DNA from: Euglena gracilis
Taxonomy: Eukaryota; Euglenida; Euglenophyceae; Euglenales
Reading direction: 5' to 3'
Length of the DNA: 64,000 nucleotides
Assembly (NCBI GenBank): GCA_039621445.1
Contig: CP154954.1
Location: 36,875,703-36,939,702, forward strand
Shown here: one piece after another, positions 9,824-19,300 of the stretch
How the letters are laid out: each line of letters begins with the position of its first letter
Numbering within the stretch: position 1 is the stretch's first letter
Notes under the pieces: model-generated
The model's input: only the letters and a program-made list of their open reading frames with translations
What the model was told of the DNA's origin: nothing
Databases searched by the model: none
Translations under genes and position numbers: made by a program

Positions 9824-9969
9824 CAAATCCTTTGCTTTGCCCCGTCACTGTATTCCGCCAAACAGTTAAAGACGATACCACACCGTAAATTTCAACAAGG
9901 TTTCGCAAATCTGCTTCATGATAAGACAATGGAAGGTTCCGAATGAAGACGTTCTTGTTCATAACCGCT
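9824..9969 (-). CDS. RRM-domain exon (RNA-binding protein, partial)
   Basis: On the minus strand a good acceptor (TTTTCCTTTGCAG) is followed by a 146-nt open exon beginning one base before a codon. It encodes MNKNVFIRNLPLSYHEADL and continues through an LVEIYGVVSSLTVWRN segment to TGQSKGFG. VFIRNL matches the RNP2 strand of an RRM, and KGFG is the first half of RNP1 (consensus KGFGFV). The exon therefore stops in the middle of RNP1, where the donor would be a GA (TTTG then GACCAG) unless it is non-standard. The role is binding single-stranded RNA in processing or translation. Flanking exons, which should supply FV.F and the rest of the domain, were not found. Confidence 0.7.
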
Positions 9970-10045
9970 CTGCAAAGGAAAATGCAAGAATAGTTTTTTG
10001 TGTATTTTTGGGGGGTTTACACGTGCGATTTTGTTGATTGAACAA

Positions 10046-10563
10046 ACAACGGTACTTGCCAGCGCACGACGGACCCACCCTTTCAATTATCGCACAACGC
10101 CCTTTGAACGGCCAGAATCCTCTCCCTTGGGGTCCGTTTCGGCCATTTTGGGTGGTTTTTGTGGTTTCCATGACCCCCTCCCAAGGGGGGTCACTTAGTG
10201 GGGGGGGGGTCGGAAAACAAAAACTTGATATCACCCCCACCTTTTGGGGGGAGGGAATTTTTGTGTGAAATTCGTGACCTACACCATTTCCCCATCAGGT
10301 CAAAAATTTCGGAAAATTCTTCAAAAAAGAACTCTTTTATGACCATTTTAGCTTACGGAAAATATTATGCATGTTCCAGCCGGACCCCGGAGGACCACTT
10401 AGGGGGGGGGGGGTTCGCAAAAAAGGCGAAGTGTTCGCAATTACAACTCCTGACCCTGACCCTGTTCCTCCCAACAACCCTATACAGTCAATGGAAGAGG
10501 AAAAGAAGACGTCGTGCGATAACCGAAAGGGGGGGTCCGTCGTGCGATAACAGACAAGTACCC
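10046..10563. repeat. Inverted repeat with arms of ~55 bp
   Basis: GGTACTTGCCAGCGCACGAC and following GGACCCACCCTTTCAATTAT (about 10050-10100) match, reversed, CGTCGTGCGATAACCGAAAG..GTCCGTCGTGCGATAACAGACAAGTACC (about 10508-10563). Between them are G tracts and AT-rich sequence with no ORF I would defend. Confidence 0.75.
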
Positions 10564-10689
10564 AAACGACATCTTTGGCCGACACCTTTGGCCCCAGCAG
10601 CAACACCCGGGCAGATCCCTTATGGGGACAAACTGTCAGTGGGCTTTGTCTTTCTTCCTCCCTGCCTTGCCACCTTCCCAAAACCATCG

Positions 10690-11428
10690 CCAAAAGGGAA
10701 TTTCTTAAGGACCCCCCGGGGGGGGGGTCCAGCCTCCGACTGGCAAAAAGGCTGCTGGCAGCCAGCAGCTCAAATCCAGCCAAGCAGCCCAAATTCGGGC
10801 TGGGAGCCCCCCCCCCCCCCCCAGGGGTCGAGTGAAATAAAGTCAGGTCCAGCCCGGCCGGAGGCCGGGCCAGCCGGCCACAGGCTGGCCAGCCAACTGG
10901 GCTGCCCAGCTCACTTATCCCTGCATTTTTCCCCTCACCACAGCCCCTCCATCACAGCCCCAGCCTTGATCTAGCTCCACCCATCAAAATGTCGAAGATG
11001 GCAAAAATGTGTTAGAAAAATTTGTTTTCCTCGACCAGCCCTCCAGCACCGGACCCCCTCCCCCCCACCCCCCCCGGCGGGGGGGGCAGCCATACCCTCC
11101 CCCCCAAAATAAGCCCCCCCCCCCTGGGCCGATCAAGGAAAAATCCAAAAATAAGACCCCTCCTCATAAAAAAAGACCCCTTGATCCCCCTTGCCGTGGA
11201 CGGTGAAAGTTTTCCCTGAAAATGAGCAAAAAACCCCAATTTCATGCACATGAAATTTCCAAAGTTTTCAGATTTTTGAAGTGGGGGGGTCGTTCTGCCC
11301 TGGGGGGGAGGAGGGGGAGGGAGGGTGGTCCCGGACCGTCCGTCGCAGGTGATTTTTTTCCCGGTCAGCAAGCGCCGGCAACCACCGTGCAGCCGCTGCA
11401 AGTGGTGGTCCTGTGCCAGTGCATCCAG
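10690..11428. other. G/C-tract and short palindrome DNA; no gene recognised
   Basis: Contains TTCTTAAGGACCCCCC (similar to the inner side of the 8593 element terminus), palindromes built from GGCCGG and GCCAGC (10740-10910), then C-tract DNA. The last ~100 bases before 11429 may contain more of the upstream exon of the gene starting there. Confidence 0.4.
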
Positions 11429-11938
11429 CCACACCGGGGGGGGGGGAGCGGGCTCCCACGCGAGCGCCCGCGCGGGGGACGAGAATATTGCTTTAAAGAA
11501 CATGGCAGCAATGGAACACAAGAAGGTCACGAAGAACCAACCGGTATGTGAAGCCGCAGGATGGTTATTCAGCCCTCTGTCCTTCCATCCGTGGTCAGGC
11601 CTGGGCCCATTGGGGTCTGGTCTCCTTGGCCGTCTGGTGAAGCAAGCCCTTGGTGACAAGCAAGGATGGGCAAGGCAGCACATGGCCGCAGACATTTGGC
11701 AACGTATATCCGCAACCTTGATGGCCTTTGTGGCGGAACAGCTCTCTGCCGCAGCTACAACCAGAGGGCAAGAGGAGTTACCTCCAACAGCCACGCCGCA
11801 AGAGATGCCGTCGAGAACCAGGAGCATACAAGGAGCCACCGCAGTGGCGGCGGTGGACACGGAAGGATGGCAAAGAGTGCGTCACGCCGAGGATGGGACC
11901 CTAGTCGGCCCCATCCGCATCCAGTGCACCCGCCCGAG
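11429..11938 (+). CDS. Two-domain repeat protein, exon a
   Basis: An open exon of 510 nt (one base, 169 codons, two bases), from a putative acceptor ATCCAG at 11428 to a strong donor AG/GTGAGA at 11939. The first part (domain 1) has KKVTKNQPVCEAAGW, LVKQALGDKQGWARQ and SATLMAFVAEQLSAA. A linker of about 40 residues follows. Domain 2 is DTEGWQRVRHAEDGTLVGPI with RIQCTRPR. Domain 1 is repeated in exon c and domain 2 in exon b, which is the main evidence that this is coding. I do not recognise the family. The true 5' end of the gene is not known; the frame is open upstream to 11325. Confidence 0.6.
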
Positions 11939-12287
11939 GTGAGACCCCTCGGAAGAGGACATGGTAGCACCATCTCCAACGCAAAAAAGAAAAAAATAGA
12001 AAAGGGCCCACACCCCTCTGGGTAAGGCCAGCGAGAATCGAAGTGAAACCGCCCAAGTGACAGGCGGGTGCAACGGCTCGCGGTGACCCGTCCCGACGGC
12101 AAAGAACAGCACGCCGACACGGGCGACACGCTCGCACGGGCGACGCGCGGGCACGACACGCGCGAGACACGTGCGAGCCGTGCCGAGCCGTGCCGAGCCG
12201 TGCCGAGCCGTGCCGAGCCGTGCCGAGCCGTGCCGAGCCGTGCCGAGCCGTGCCGAGCCGTGCCGAGCCGTGCCGAGCCGTGCCGAG
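11939..12287 (+). repeat. Intron with 10-bp minisatellite (first copy)
   Basis: The intron begins GTGAGACC. From about 12002 it is nearly identical for ~170 bp to the next intron (from about 12494), including AAGGCCAGCGAGAATCGAAG and GGCTCGCGGTGACCCGTCCC. It ends in about 12 copies of GAGCCGTGCC (12175-12302). The last repeat units may supply the acceptor: AG at 12286-12287 gives the right phase for exon b. Confidence 0.75.
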
Positions 12288-12431
12288 CCGTGCCGAGCCG
12301 TGGGGAGGCCAGCATTTTGAACCCATGGATCTGGATGGGTGGCAGCAAGAAGAAGAGCAAGGTGATGGGACAAATGTGGGTCCCATTCGCATTCAATGCT
12401 CCCGACCGCAGCAAGAGGAGCCCGGCAGGAG
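12288..12431 (+). CDS. Two-domain repeat protein, exon b
   Basis: Encodes a second, diverged domain 2 (MDLDGWQQEEEQGDGTNVGP, then IRIQCSRPQQEEPG). It aligns with exon a at GW, VGPIRIQC and RP. The end is AG/GTAGCC at 12432, phase 2, the same phase as the end of exon a. The start is uncertain because it lies inside the minisatellite; 12288 is chosen because it is the nearest AG that keeps the phase (144 nt = 1 + 47 codons + 2). Confidence 0.5.
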
Positions 12432-12857
12432 GTAGCCCCTCCAGCTCAGACACACACACACACACACACACACACACAAGGGAAAAAAAGACAAAAGGGC
12501 CCACGCCCCTCAGGGCAAGGCCAGCGAGAATCGAAGTGAAACCAAACAGTGACAGGCGGGTGCAACGGCTCGCGGTGACCCGTCCCGACGGCAAAGAACA
12601 GCACGCCGACACGGGCGACGCGCTCGCACGGGCGACGCGCGGGCACGACACGCGCGAGACACGTGCGAGCCGTGCCGAGCCGTGCCGAGCCGTGCCGAGC
12701 CGTGCCGAGCCGTGCCGAGCCGTGCCGAGCCGTGCCGAGCCGTGCCGAGCCGTGCCGAGCCGTGCCGAGCCGTGCCGAGCCGTGCCGAGCCGTGCCGAGC
12801 CATGCCGAGCCGTGCCGAGCCGTGCCGAGCCGTGCATTTTGATTGATTTGTCTGCAG
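12432..12857 (+). repeat. Intron with 10-bp minisatellite (second copy)
   Basis: Starts GTAGCCCC, has a CA dinucleotide run at about 12451-12478, then the ~170-bp segment shared with the previous intron, then about 16 GAGCCGTGCC units (12667-12836, one with a CA variant). It ends GATTGATTTGTCTGCAG, a convincing acceptor. Confidence 0.75.
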
Positions 12858-13193
12858 CCATCCAGCGGGGCTCGGAGAGCACCCACTGGTGGTGGAAAAT
12901 GCCCGACGGCATTGCAACCAGGTGGAAACCCGGAAAGTGCAGACAGATGGCCCTCCATGTCAGGCGAAGGGGTGGGGCTTCTCACCCTTCGGCCTGAGCA
13001 CATGGGGGGGCATGGGGACCTCTGCCAAGGCTGTGCTGTTTGAGGTCACCAAAAGGGCTACCGCAGACCTGCGAGGATGGCCAAAGACACGGGCCCTGCA
13101 AGAGATGCGGGAGGGCCTATCGGTGACACTCATGCGCCACGTGGCGCGACAGCTGGCAGCCAAGGACCGCGTGGAGGATGCCCTCCAACCATG
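12858..13193 (+). CDS. Two-domain repeat protein, exon c
   Basis: 336 nt (1 + 111 codons + 2) between acceptor TCTGCAG and donor TG/GTAAGT. It encodes a second domain 1: ETRKVQTDGPPCQAKGW aligns with HKKVTKNQPVCEAAGW of exon a, FSPFGLSTWGGMG with FSPLSFHPWSGLG, and SVTLMRHVARQLAAK with SATLMAFVAEQLSAA. The alignment runs over about 70 residues without frame change, strong evidence for coding. The phase joins exon b without a stop. The next exon, which should bring another domain 2, was not found before 16 kb. Confidence 0.65.
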
Positions 13194-13560
13194 GTAAGTC
13201 CCAGCCTCCACCGCAGACAACACCCAAGGCAAGCAAAGCCAAGACCAAAGCAACCCGAAGCGCGGAGGTTCACCAGGGAAACACCCCCACCCCCCACCAA
13301 AAGGCGGCCACCACAAAAAAAAAACCAGACCAAAAAAAAAAAAGACCCCGGTCGCCAAAAAAAAAAACCCGCCTACACGCCAGGCCAAAGGCATCCGCCA
13401 AAAGGCGAAGGAGGGGAGTGGAGCCGGCAAAAGCAGCACACACAAAGGGTAGCCCGCCCGCCCTGGACTCCATAAAGCGAGACGGAGAGAGCACGCGCGA
13501 CCCCACAAGCCGGCTATAGCCCCTAAAAAAAAAAAGGAGGCGGAAAAAAAATTGATTGAT
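13194..13560 (+). other. Lysine/arginine-rich open frame and A-rich tail
   Basis: A plus-strand frame stays open to TAG at 13517-13519 and would encode a very basic tail (KKKPDQKKKRPRSPKKKTR). It is in the wrong frame to follow exon c directly, and an intron of about 22 nt would be needed to join them, so I do not call it coding. It is followed by two A runs and ATTGATTGATTCATTC (13545-13563), which resembles the simple tandem tail of a LINE retroposon (inference). Confidence 0.35.
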
Positions 13561-13744
13561 TCATTCGTGTGGCTACAAATGTCTAGTTCATTTTGATGAA
13601 GAGAACTGGCAAGAAAACGCTTGGTGCCTCATCTTCATCTCCTTTTTCCACCCACTGAAGCCGAAGCCGCTGTAGAGCGTAGAGCGTGCATACGCGCAGC
13701 AGCTCACCCCCCCCCCCCCGGCCGGCCGAAGGCCGGTCCTGACC

Positions 13745-13832
13745 GACCCTCCCCATATAATACCCCCCCCCCCATATAAGACCCCCCTGGGATTTTGGCT
13801 CCTGAGGGGGGGTCTTATATGGGGGGGGCATG
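13745..13832. repeat. CATATAAGACCCCC inverted repeat
   Basis: CCCCATATAATACCCCC and CCCATATAAGACCCCC on the left match GGGGTCTTATATGGGGG on the right around GGGATTTTGGCTCCTGA. It is a small member of the motif-plus-homopolymer palindrome class. Confidence 0.8.
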
Positions 13833-13858
13833 GTAGGCTGACAACGACACCCGCCCTG

Positions 13859-14134
13859 GTGCGTTTTTATTCCACATTTGGACAGCAAGGACCTGTGGCA
13901 ATTGACGTCACTATTTGGCACACCCAAGCAATCCTCTTGGCCGTGCCAACCAACTTCAATCAGGGCAAGGGAAGGCTGACAAACACCGGAGAATTGATGC
14001 CGCTTGCACAAGACGCGGTTGGCGCCTCACTGCCTTTGTGCTTGATTGCTTCGGGGGGGGCTGGGCACAGAGGGCATCCCATGGACAAATTGTCGAACGT
14101 TGTTCAAGACATGCGTGCGGGCCCTGCAAAATAG
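13859..14134 (+). pseudogene. Decayed C-terminal part of a reverse-transcriptase protein
   Basis: In one frame near 13890-13915 the sequence reads GPVAIDVTIWH. After a frameshift, the frame from about 13960 reads KADKHRRIDAACTRRGW, then RLTAFVLDCFGGGWAQRAS. In non-LTR reverse-transcriptase proteins of protists a region with DVTV is followed by a GW..xPFVxExFGGWG segment, and the order and spacing fit. The frameshift and lack of the rest show that it is a relic. Match is by recalled family pattern, not by a search. Confidence 0.45.
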
Positions 14135-14259
14135 GTGTTAGACAAATCGATTGCACTAACAGTTTTTAGCAGGGGCGCGCCGGGCAGCCTGGCGTCTTCA
14201 GCACCTCGACACCGACCGGCACCTGCTAAAACCGTCAATGACAGTCAATTATTGTACCA

Positions 14260-14712
14260 TGCCCCCCCCCCCCCGAGCTATTCCCGTCGCCCTGGGTCCC
14301 TTTACGGTCCAATGGAGGTAGGCACAGGGGGGGTACATGAACGGTGCACGCCGGTTACCATCCCCCCCATTATGTACCCCCCCCCATCATGTACCCCCTG
14401 GGGGGGAGGTACATAATGGGGGGGGATGGTAGCTCACTGTCATAACACCTTTTCTAAAGAATTTCCCAAAAAATGCTCAAAAATCGGTGTTTTTGGGACG
14501 TTATCAAAAAGTGATATTAGGCAAATGGGCTGAAAATTGACCATTTATTGCAACCATCCAAAAAGTTGCCAAAAATGACCCCTTTTGTGCTGTTCGGTCG
14601 GGTCTGGGAATGGGACCTGGGTACCCCCCCCCATTGTGTACCTCCCCCCCATTATGTACCTCCCCCCCAATTTCGGCCTTCCGGGGGGAGGTGCGGGGGG
14701 GGATGGTATATT
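14260..14712. repeat. GGTACATAATGGGG palindromic elements (two)
   Basis: The first (about 14260-14435) has CCCCCATTATGTACCCCC and CCCATCATGTACCCCC facing GGGGAGGTACATAATGGGGG and GGATGGTA. The second (about 14623-14706) repeats CCCATTGTGTACCTCCCC and CCATTATGTACCTCCCC against GGGGAGGTGCGGGGGG. Each has its own flank. Between them is AT-rich unique sequence. Confidence 0.8.
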
Positions 14713-14786
14713 TATCGCACTCTCACTCAAACTCACCCAAGCCCTGAAATCAGACCCGGAGCTTGAGATCATAACAGCTCCAAGAT

Positions 14787-15175
14787 GTGGTGCGCGTGGA
14801 CGCGGGGGGCAGCTTGACTCGTGGTTGCTGCTCTTTGCATGTTCACAAAAGCGGCACTGTATGGCTCCTTACCTGCACGAGCAACACCGTTCATCTCTTT
14901 GGCTGCCTTGATTCCATTGGCAGGTTGAACGTCCATCCCATTGCAGTGAGAAACACTGTCCGCCGCTTTGTGGGCAAGTTTGCCATCATGTGTGAGGCAG
15001 CGAGCTGCATAACTACACACGCAACAATGTGGAGTGTCGACAGAAGGAGATTGCGAGACCATAGCGCAGGGATTGCATTCCTTCGTGCAACATGCAGAAG
15101 GTGATGTCTGAGGGCCTACAAGTGGACCTACAAAACACCTTCAATGCAATTGATTGGCAAGCTGTGCTTCATGTG
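14787..15175 (+). pseudogene. Decayed reverse-transcriptase (non-LTR) fragment
   Basis: Three frames carry consecutive pieces of a reverse-transcriptase fingers/palm region. LFGCLDSIGRLNVHPIAVRN then TVRRFVGKFA corresponds to the typical L.G.LI.L.K..G.RPIAVG..LRRL..K. QCGVSTEGDCETIAQGLHSF corresponds to the GV..GCEA..H segment. VMSEGLQVDLQNTFNAIDWQ corresponds to the catalytic motif A (LDF.NAFN..DR). At least two frameshifts separate them. The order is collinear with the protein, so this is a single decayed copy. The C-terminal relic at 13859 lies upstream, so it belongs to another copy or a rearrangement. Confidence 0.6.
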
Positions 15176-15436
15176 CAAAAAATGGACCAAAATCATCTTG
15201 TGAGGTAAAATTGTGGGTGTTTTTCTTGGCATATTTGGAATTTGCAGGAGGGAAAACAAATGCACTTCTTGCAGTTTTTTTTGTGTGTTTCAATTTTGGA
15301 AAGTTTTGTGTTTGTGTTTTGTTTTTTTTTGCGCTTTTGCGCTTGCGCTTTGTAATGCCTTGCCGAAGTAACCGAAGTAGACGTTGGAATGTATCATCGT
15401 TGTGCGGCATGTGTGCTTGGAGGCAAAAGTTTTGGG

Positions 15437-15545
15437 GGGTCGGCACACCCCTCCCCCCCCCTCACCGACCCCCTCGCCACGCCATTTTACCCCCCCTCCC
15501 CCCCCCTTTTCAGACCCCCTCGCCACGCCATGTCAGGGGGTCCCA
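15437..15545 (-). repeat. CGTGGCGAGGGGGT family, inverted copy
   Basis: Reads GTCGGCACACCCCTCC, then CCCTCGCCACGCCATTTTACC and a second CCCTCGCCACGCCATGTCAG. It is the reverse complement of 3226-3420 in word order, and nearly identical to 17762-17880. Confidence 0.85.
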
Positions 15546-16224
15546 ATCGGATGATTGTCCCCAGTTGTCTGGTCGAAAATTTAAATCATCTGTTGGTCAG
15601 ATTTGGTAATTCAGCAGCCATGTTGCCAAAAACTTTTTCCAAGCCTTTTCAACAGATGACCATCCACTTTTCCACCACCACTTTTCAACAGAATTCACCG
15701 CCCTGTATAAATGCACGTGAGATGTGTTGCACAAAAACACCAATTTCATGCAAATTGGCCATTGTGCGAAGAAACAAACTGTAATACAACGGAATGGTAT
15801 GGTAAACTGAACGGCATCCACACCCTTGGGCTCTATGCTGAAAATCACCAGGCCAATCAAAGCTTGCAAACCCCCCCAAAAAGCCCCCCAAAACACCTTC
15901 TTTGCGTTTTTTTTTAATTCAAAAAAGCAAAAAAAAAACGCCAAAGGGTTCAAAGGAAAATCTTTTTTGAATAACAATTTTGTCAGGATTATATCCAACC
16001 CACCATCACATCTTTGGGATGTCTTTTGGCCATTTTTGAAAAAGTTCGTTTTTGGTGTGAAATTGTCCAGTTTTTTTTCCATGAATTTTTGGGTGTCTTT
16101 TCCATAGAAAAAGGTGCATGATAGAGAGCTATTCCCAGCTTGGGGGAGCTTGGGCTTGGAATCTTGGGGGAGAGCTCGGGGAGGGGATGCCACCCTGTAA
16201 TTCTCTGACGCAGATCCTTGCAAA
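15546..16224. promoter_or_regulatory. Upstream region of the EF-hand gene
   Basis: About 670 bp of mostly AT-rich sequence with no homopolymer C/G elements except short C runs at 15870-15890. The region directly before ATG 16225 (16100-16224) contains GAGCTATTCC and GAGCTTGGG words but no TATA box that I would defend. Presumed promoter and 5' leader by position only. Confidence 0.3.
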
Positions 16225-16306
16225 ATGTCCACAAGCAAAGATATCCCCCAAACCGTCAAGGCTCTGCTGGCAGAATTTTCAAAGCACCTCGAACAGCATC
16301 ATCACA
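16225..16306 (+). CDS. EF-hand gene exon 1 (start exon)
   Basis: ATG at 16225 opens MSTSKDIPQTVKALLAEFSK then HLEQHHH, ending phase 1 at an excellent donor (A/GTATGT at 16307). Joined to exon 2 it gives LLAEFSKHLEQHHHNLQTAF. From LL to AF this is 20 residues, equal within one residue to the linker helices before EF pairs 2, 3 and 4. That equality is the reason for placing it 7.5 kb upstream of exon 2. Confidence 0.6.
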
Positions 16307-19300
16307 GTATGTTGGTGTTTCTATTTCCTCTCCATGCCCCCTCCCTGAGCTATTCCCTCCCGTGAGCTATTCCGGTGGTGGAACACTTTTTTGGAGGGAA
16401 ATATGGAAAAATTGGCCCAAGCCGAGACAATGGAGATTGGGCATTTTATGTCCGAAAATGGCCATCTTTGGTCATTTTTTTTGGGCCTCAAAAAAGTAGT
16501 GGGGGGGAGGGGGTGGTTGAAGGGGGGCAAGCGGCCATGCGGGGGGTCCCGGACCCTCCCCCCTCCCGAGTGGCACGCCTAGCCCCCAATGACCACCCTC
16601 ACCCCCAAAGCGTCCCCCCCCAAAGTGGCCAAAAGCTTTGGCAAATTTTGGTTTACGCCCTCAAAGTGGGCGTTTTCCTTCGGCACTTTTGGCGCCGAAG
16701 GCCAAAATTTGATCTCGCCCTCCTCAGAGTGGCCATTTTGGGGTCCCATGGTGCCTGGAGGGCCATTTTAAGGGGGGGGGTGAGGGTATTGTGGAGAACT
16801 CATCATTTCTCATGGAAAACATATTTGCAGCAAATGGCTAACCCCCCCCTAATGGAAGCACGGCTGCGCGGGTGCACTTGGAGGGGGTGTGTTTTTATTT
16901 GGACCCTGCGCTTGTAATGGCCCCGTGCTTCTTTTGGGGGTTTTATTGAGTTGAGGCGTGTGGGCAGCTTTTGAGGGGAACCAAGGTCCCCCCTGCTGTC
17001 CCCCGAGTTGTTCCCATTGGCAATACGCCCCCCAGGGATGGGAATGCCAGGCATAGTTGGCGTTTTTAAAAAAAAAAACAACACAATGTGCTTTTTTGAA
17101 AAAAGTATCCAAAAACATCAAAAAACAAAAGGGAAATTTCATTGAAAAAACTCGTTATGAAACACCCAAACCATACTTCAAATCCCACTATGTTCAAAAA
17201 CTTCCAAAAAATGGCCAAAAAACATCCAAAGTGCAAAAAATTTGCAATTTTATAATTTTTATTATGTTTTTGTGGAAGGAAGTTTTTGGCAGAAAAAATG
17301 ACTCCTCGTGGACGTTTTTTGTGCTTTTTAAAAAATGGTTAAAAATAAAAAACAACAACAAAAAGCAGTGTCCAAAAAAAATCAAGTTGCCAACTATGAT
17401 GCCAGGGAGACAAAACAATTTGAATGGGAAAATATTTTTCCCGCAAATTCTGGACAAAATTTTGTTCAGGATTTTCCCACCATTTCAGGAGCTATTAGCG
17501 TTTTTCCTGGCAAATTTAAGAAAATCTAATTTCGTCCATTGAACGCCCAAGAGTTATCTGGTGCTTCGATTCTTGGAATGCATTTTTGTTCCAAAACAAC
17601 TGTTGGACCGCCGTTGGTCAATACACAATAAAAAGCCCGTTTTTTCAGTTTTTGCAATTTGAAATTTGGGATATAATCAATTTTTGACTGCTGGATTTGG
17701 GGAAACCTTAGGATTTTTAATGACGACCCCGAGGACCCCCGACCCCCCAGGACAAGGGGTGGTCGGCACCCCCCCCCCCCCCCCCCCCCTCACCGACCCC
17801 CTCGCCACGCCATTTTACCCCCCCTCCCCCCCCTTTTCAGACCCCCTCGCCACGCCATGTCAACCGCGCCAAAGAAAATTTTCTTGGATAACCCCCACGC
17901 ACCCCTCCCACCCCCCATCCGGGACCCCCTCGCCACGCCAAAACCCCCCTCCCTCCCCCCCCCCAGCCGGCTCGCCACGGCGTGCCGACCCCCCTTGGCC
18001 CCGAGGGAAAACTGACCATGAGTGAAAATTCTGTCTGGAAAAATATTGGACGAATCCTTAAAATGCCGGAAAAAATTCTGGACGCCCGCTGAGAACAGGC
18101 GGGGAAAAATTCTGGACGAAAAAAAATCTCTCGAACCATTTATCAGGGGAAGGCATTGGAATTCATATTAAAAATGGGGGACAGGACTCAATGCGGGAAA
18201 AAAAGCCAAAAGTCCCGCATGGGATGATGCCATTTTTAAGAACTCTGGGGGTGGTCCCAGGGGCCCCCGGTGGCGGGTGCAAAGGCGCCCGGAAATCAAC
18301 GGCAAATGAGTCCTGGGGGTCTTGGGTCTTTGGGCCGGGGTCTTGAAAAAGGAGCTTGGGGACAACTTTCAATCACAATGTTGTAGGGAGCTATCAATTT
18401 AGCTATCAATTTGGGAGAGGGTGTTGGCCAACCATACACAAATGACACATTTGACCATGGTGCAAAATATCGGTGGTGATTTTTCAAAATTGCCGCAGTC
18501 GTCCAAAATTGCCCCTTTCCGGCCATTTTTTTTTTGCCATTTTTGGACCGTTCAAAAAAAAATCTCCCACCCCAGCTGCCAGCCATTCTCAATTAGGAGG
18601 TCAAAAATTTTCGTTTGGCTATTTTCTCCATTAGGTGGGGGGGTCAATTGGAGGTGGTGCACTTCGCCCCAATTTTTTGTTGATTTTTGCTGCCCGATGG
18701 GAGGGAAATTGATTACCATGCCCCCCCCCCCCCTTACTGTTCCCGTCCCGCCCCGCTCGGCGCCCCCACCCAGGGGAGGGGCAGGGACCTCCCCCAGTCG
18801 GGTCCATTGTGATTTGGTGGGGAATTTGATGGTTTTGTATTTTTGATTTTTGGAGGCTTTGGAAATGTACAATTCTTTGCAATTTTTGCTTTTGCAATTT
18901 TTTGGATTCCAAGCGTTTGCTCATTATCCAAGTGTTATTTACCTTGTTTTTCTATTACAGTGGCTCACTGTTCAATTGACTTTCTGAATAATCCAATTTC
19001 TGGCCAATTATCCCAATCCTGGCAACCTCAAAAAACAGCTGATTAATTCCCCTTCCCAGTACCCCCGAAGAGCCAGCGCACAAGAAGGCAACAGAGTTGA
19101 AAATGCAGGCCCCATTGTGCCAAATGAGCTCAACTCGATGAAAACAAATGGGCAAAGAAAGTTTGATCTAGCCTGTGGGGCCAATATCTTGGGTTTTTGG
19201 GGACAGGTTTTGATAATACCCCCCCAAATTCCACCCGCCCCCCCCCTCGGGGTCCGACTTTGGTGACTGGGTTAATACCCCCCCCCCCCCGGGGGTAGTT

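Noticed and set aside
12190-12303. CRISPR-like direct repeats
   Set aside because: Units are contiguous 10-mers with no spacers, in eukaryotic intron DNA.
11755-12997. Long plus and minus open frames with AEPCRAVPSR or RLGTARHGSA repeats
   Set aside because: They read through the 10-bp minisatellites and the introns; the 30-bp (3 x 10) period keeps every frame open.
13178-13519. Histone-like or basic nuclear protein from the lysine-rich frame
   Set aside because: The basic residues come largely from A runs, and no start, splice join or conserved motif supports it.
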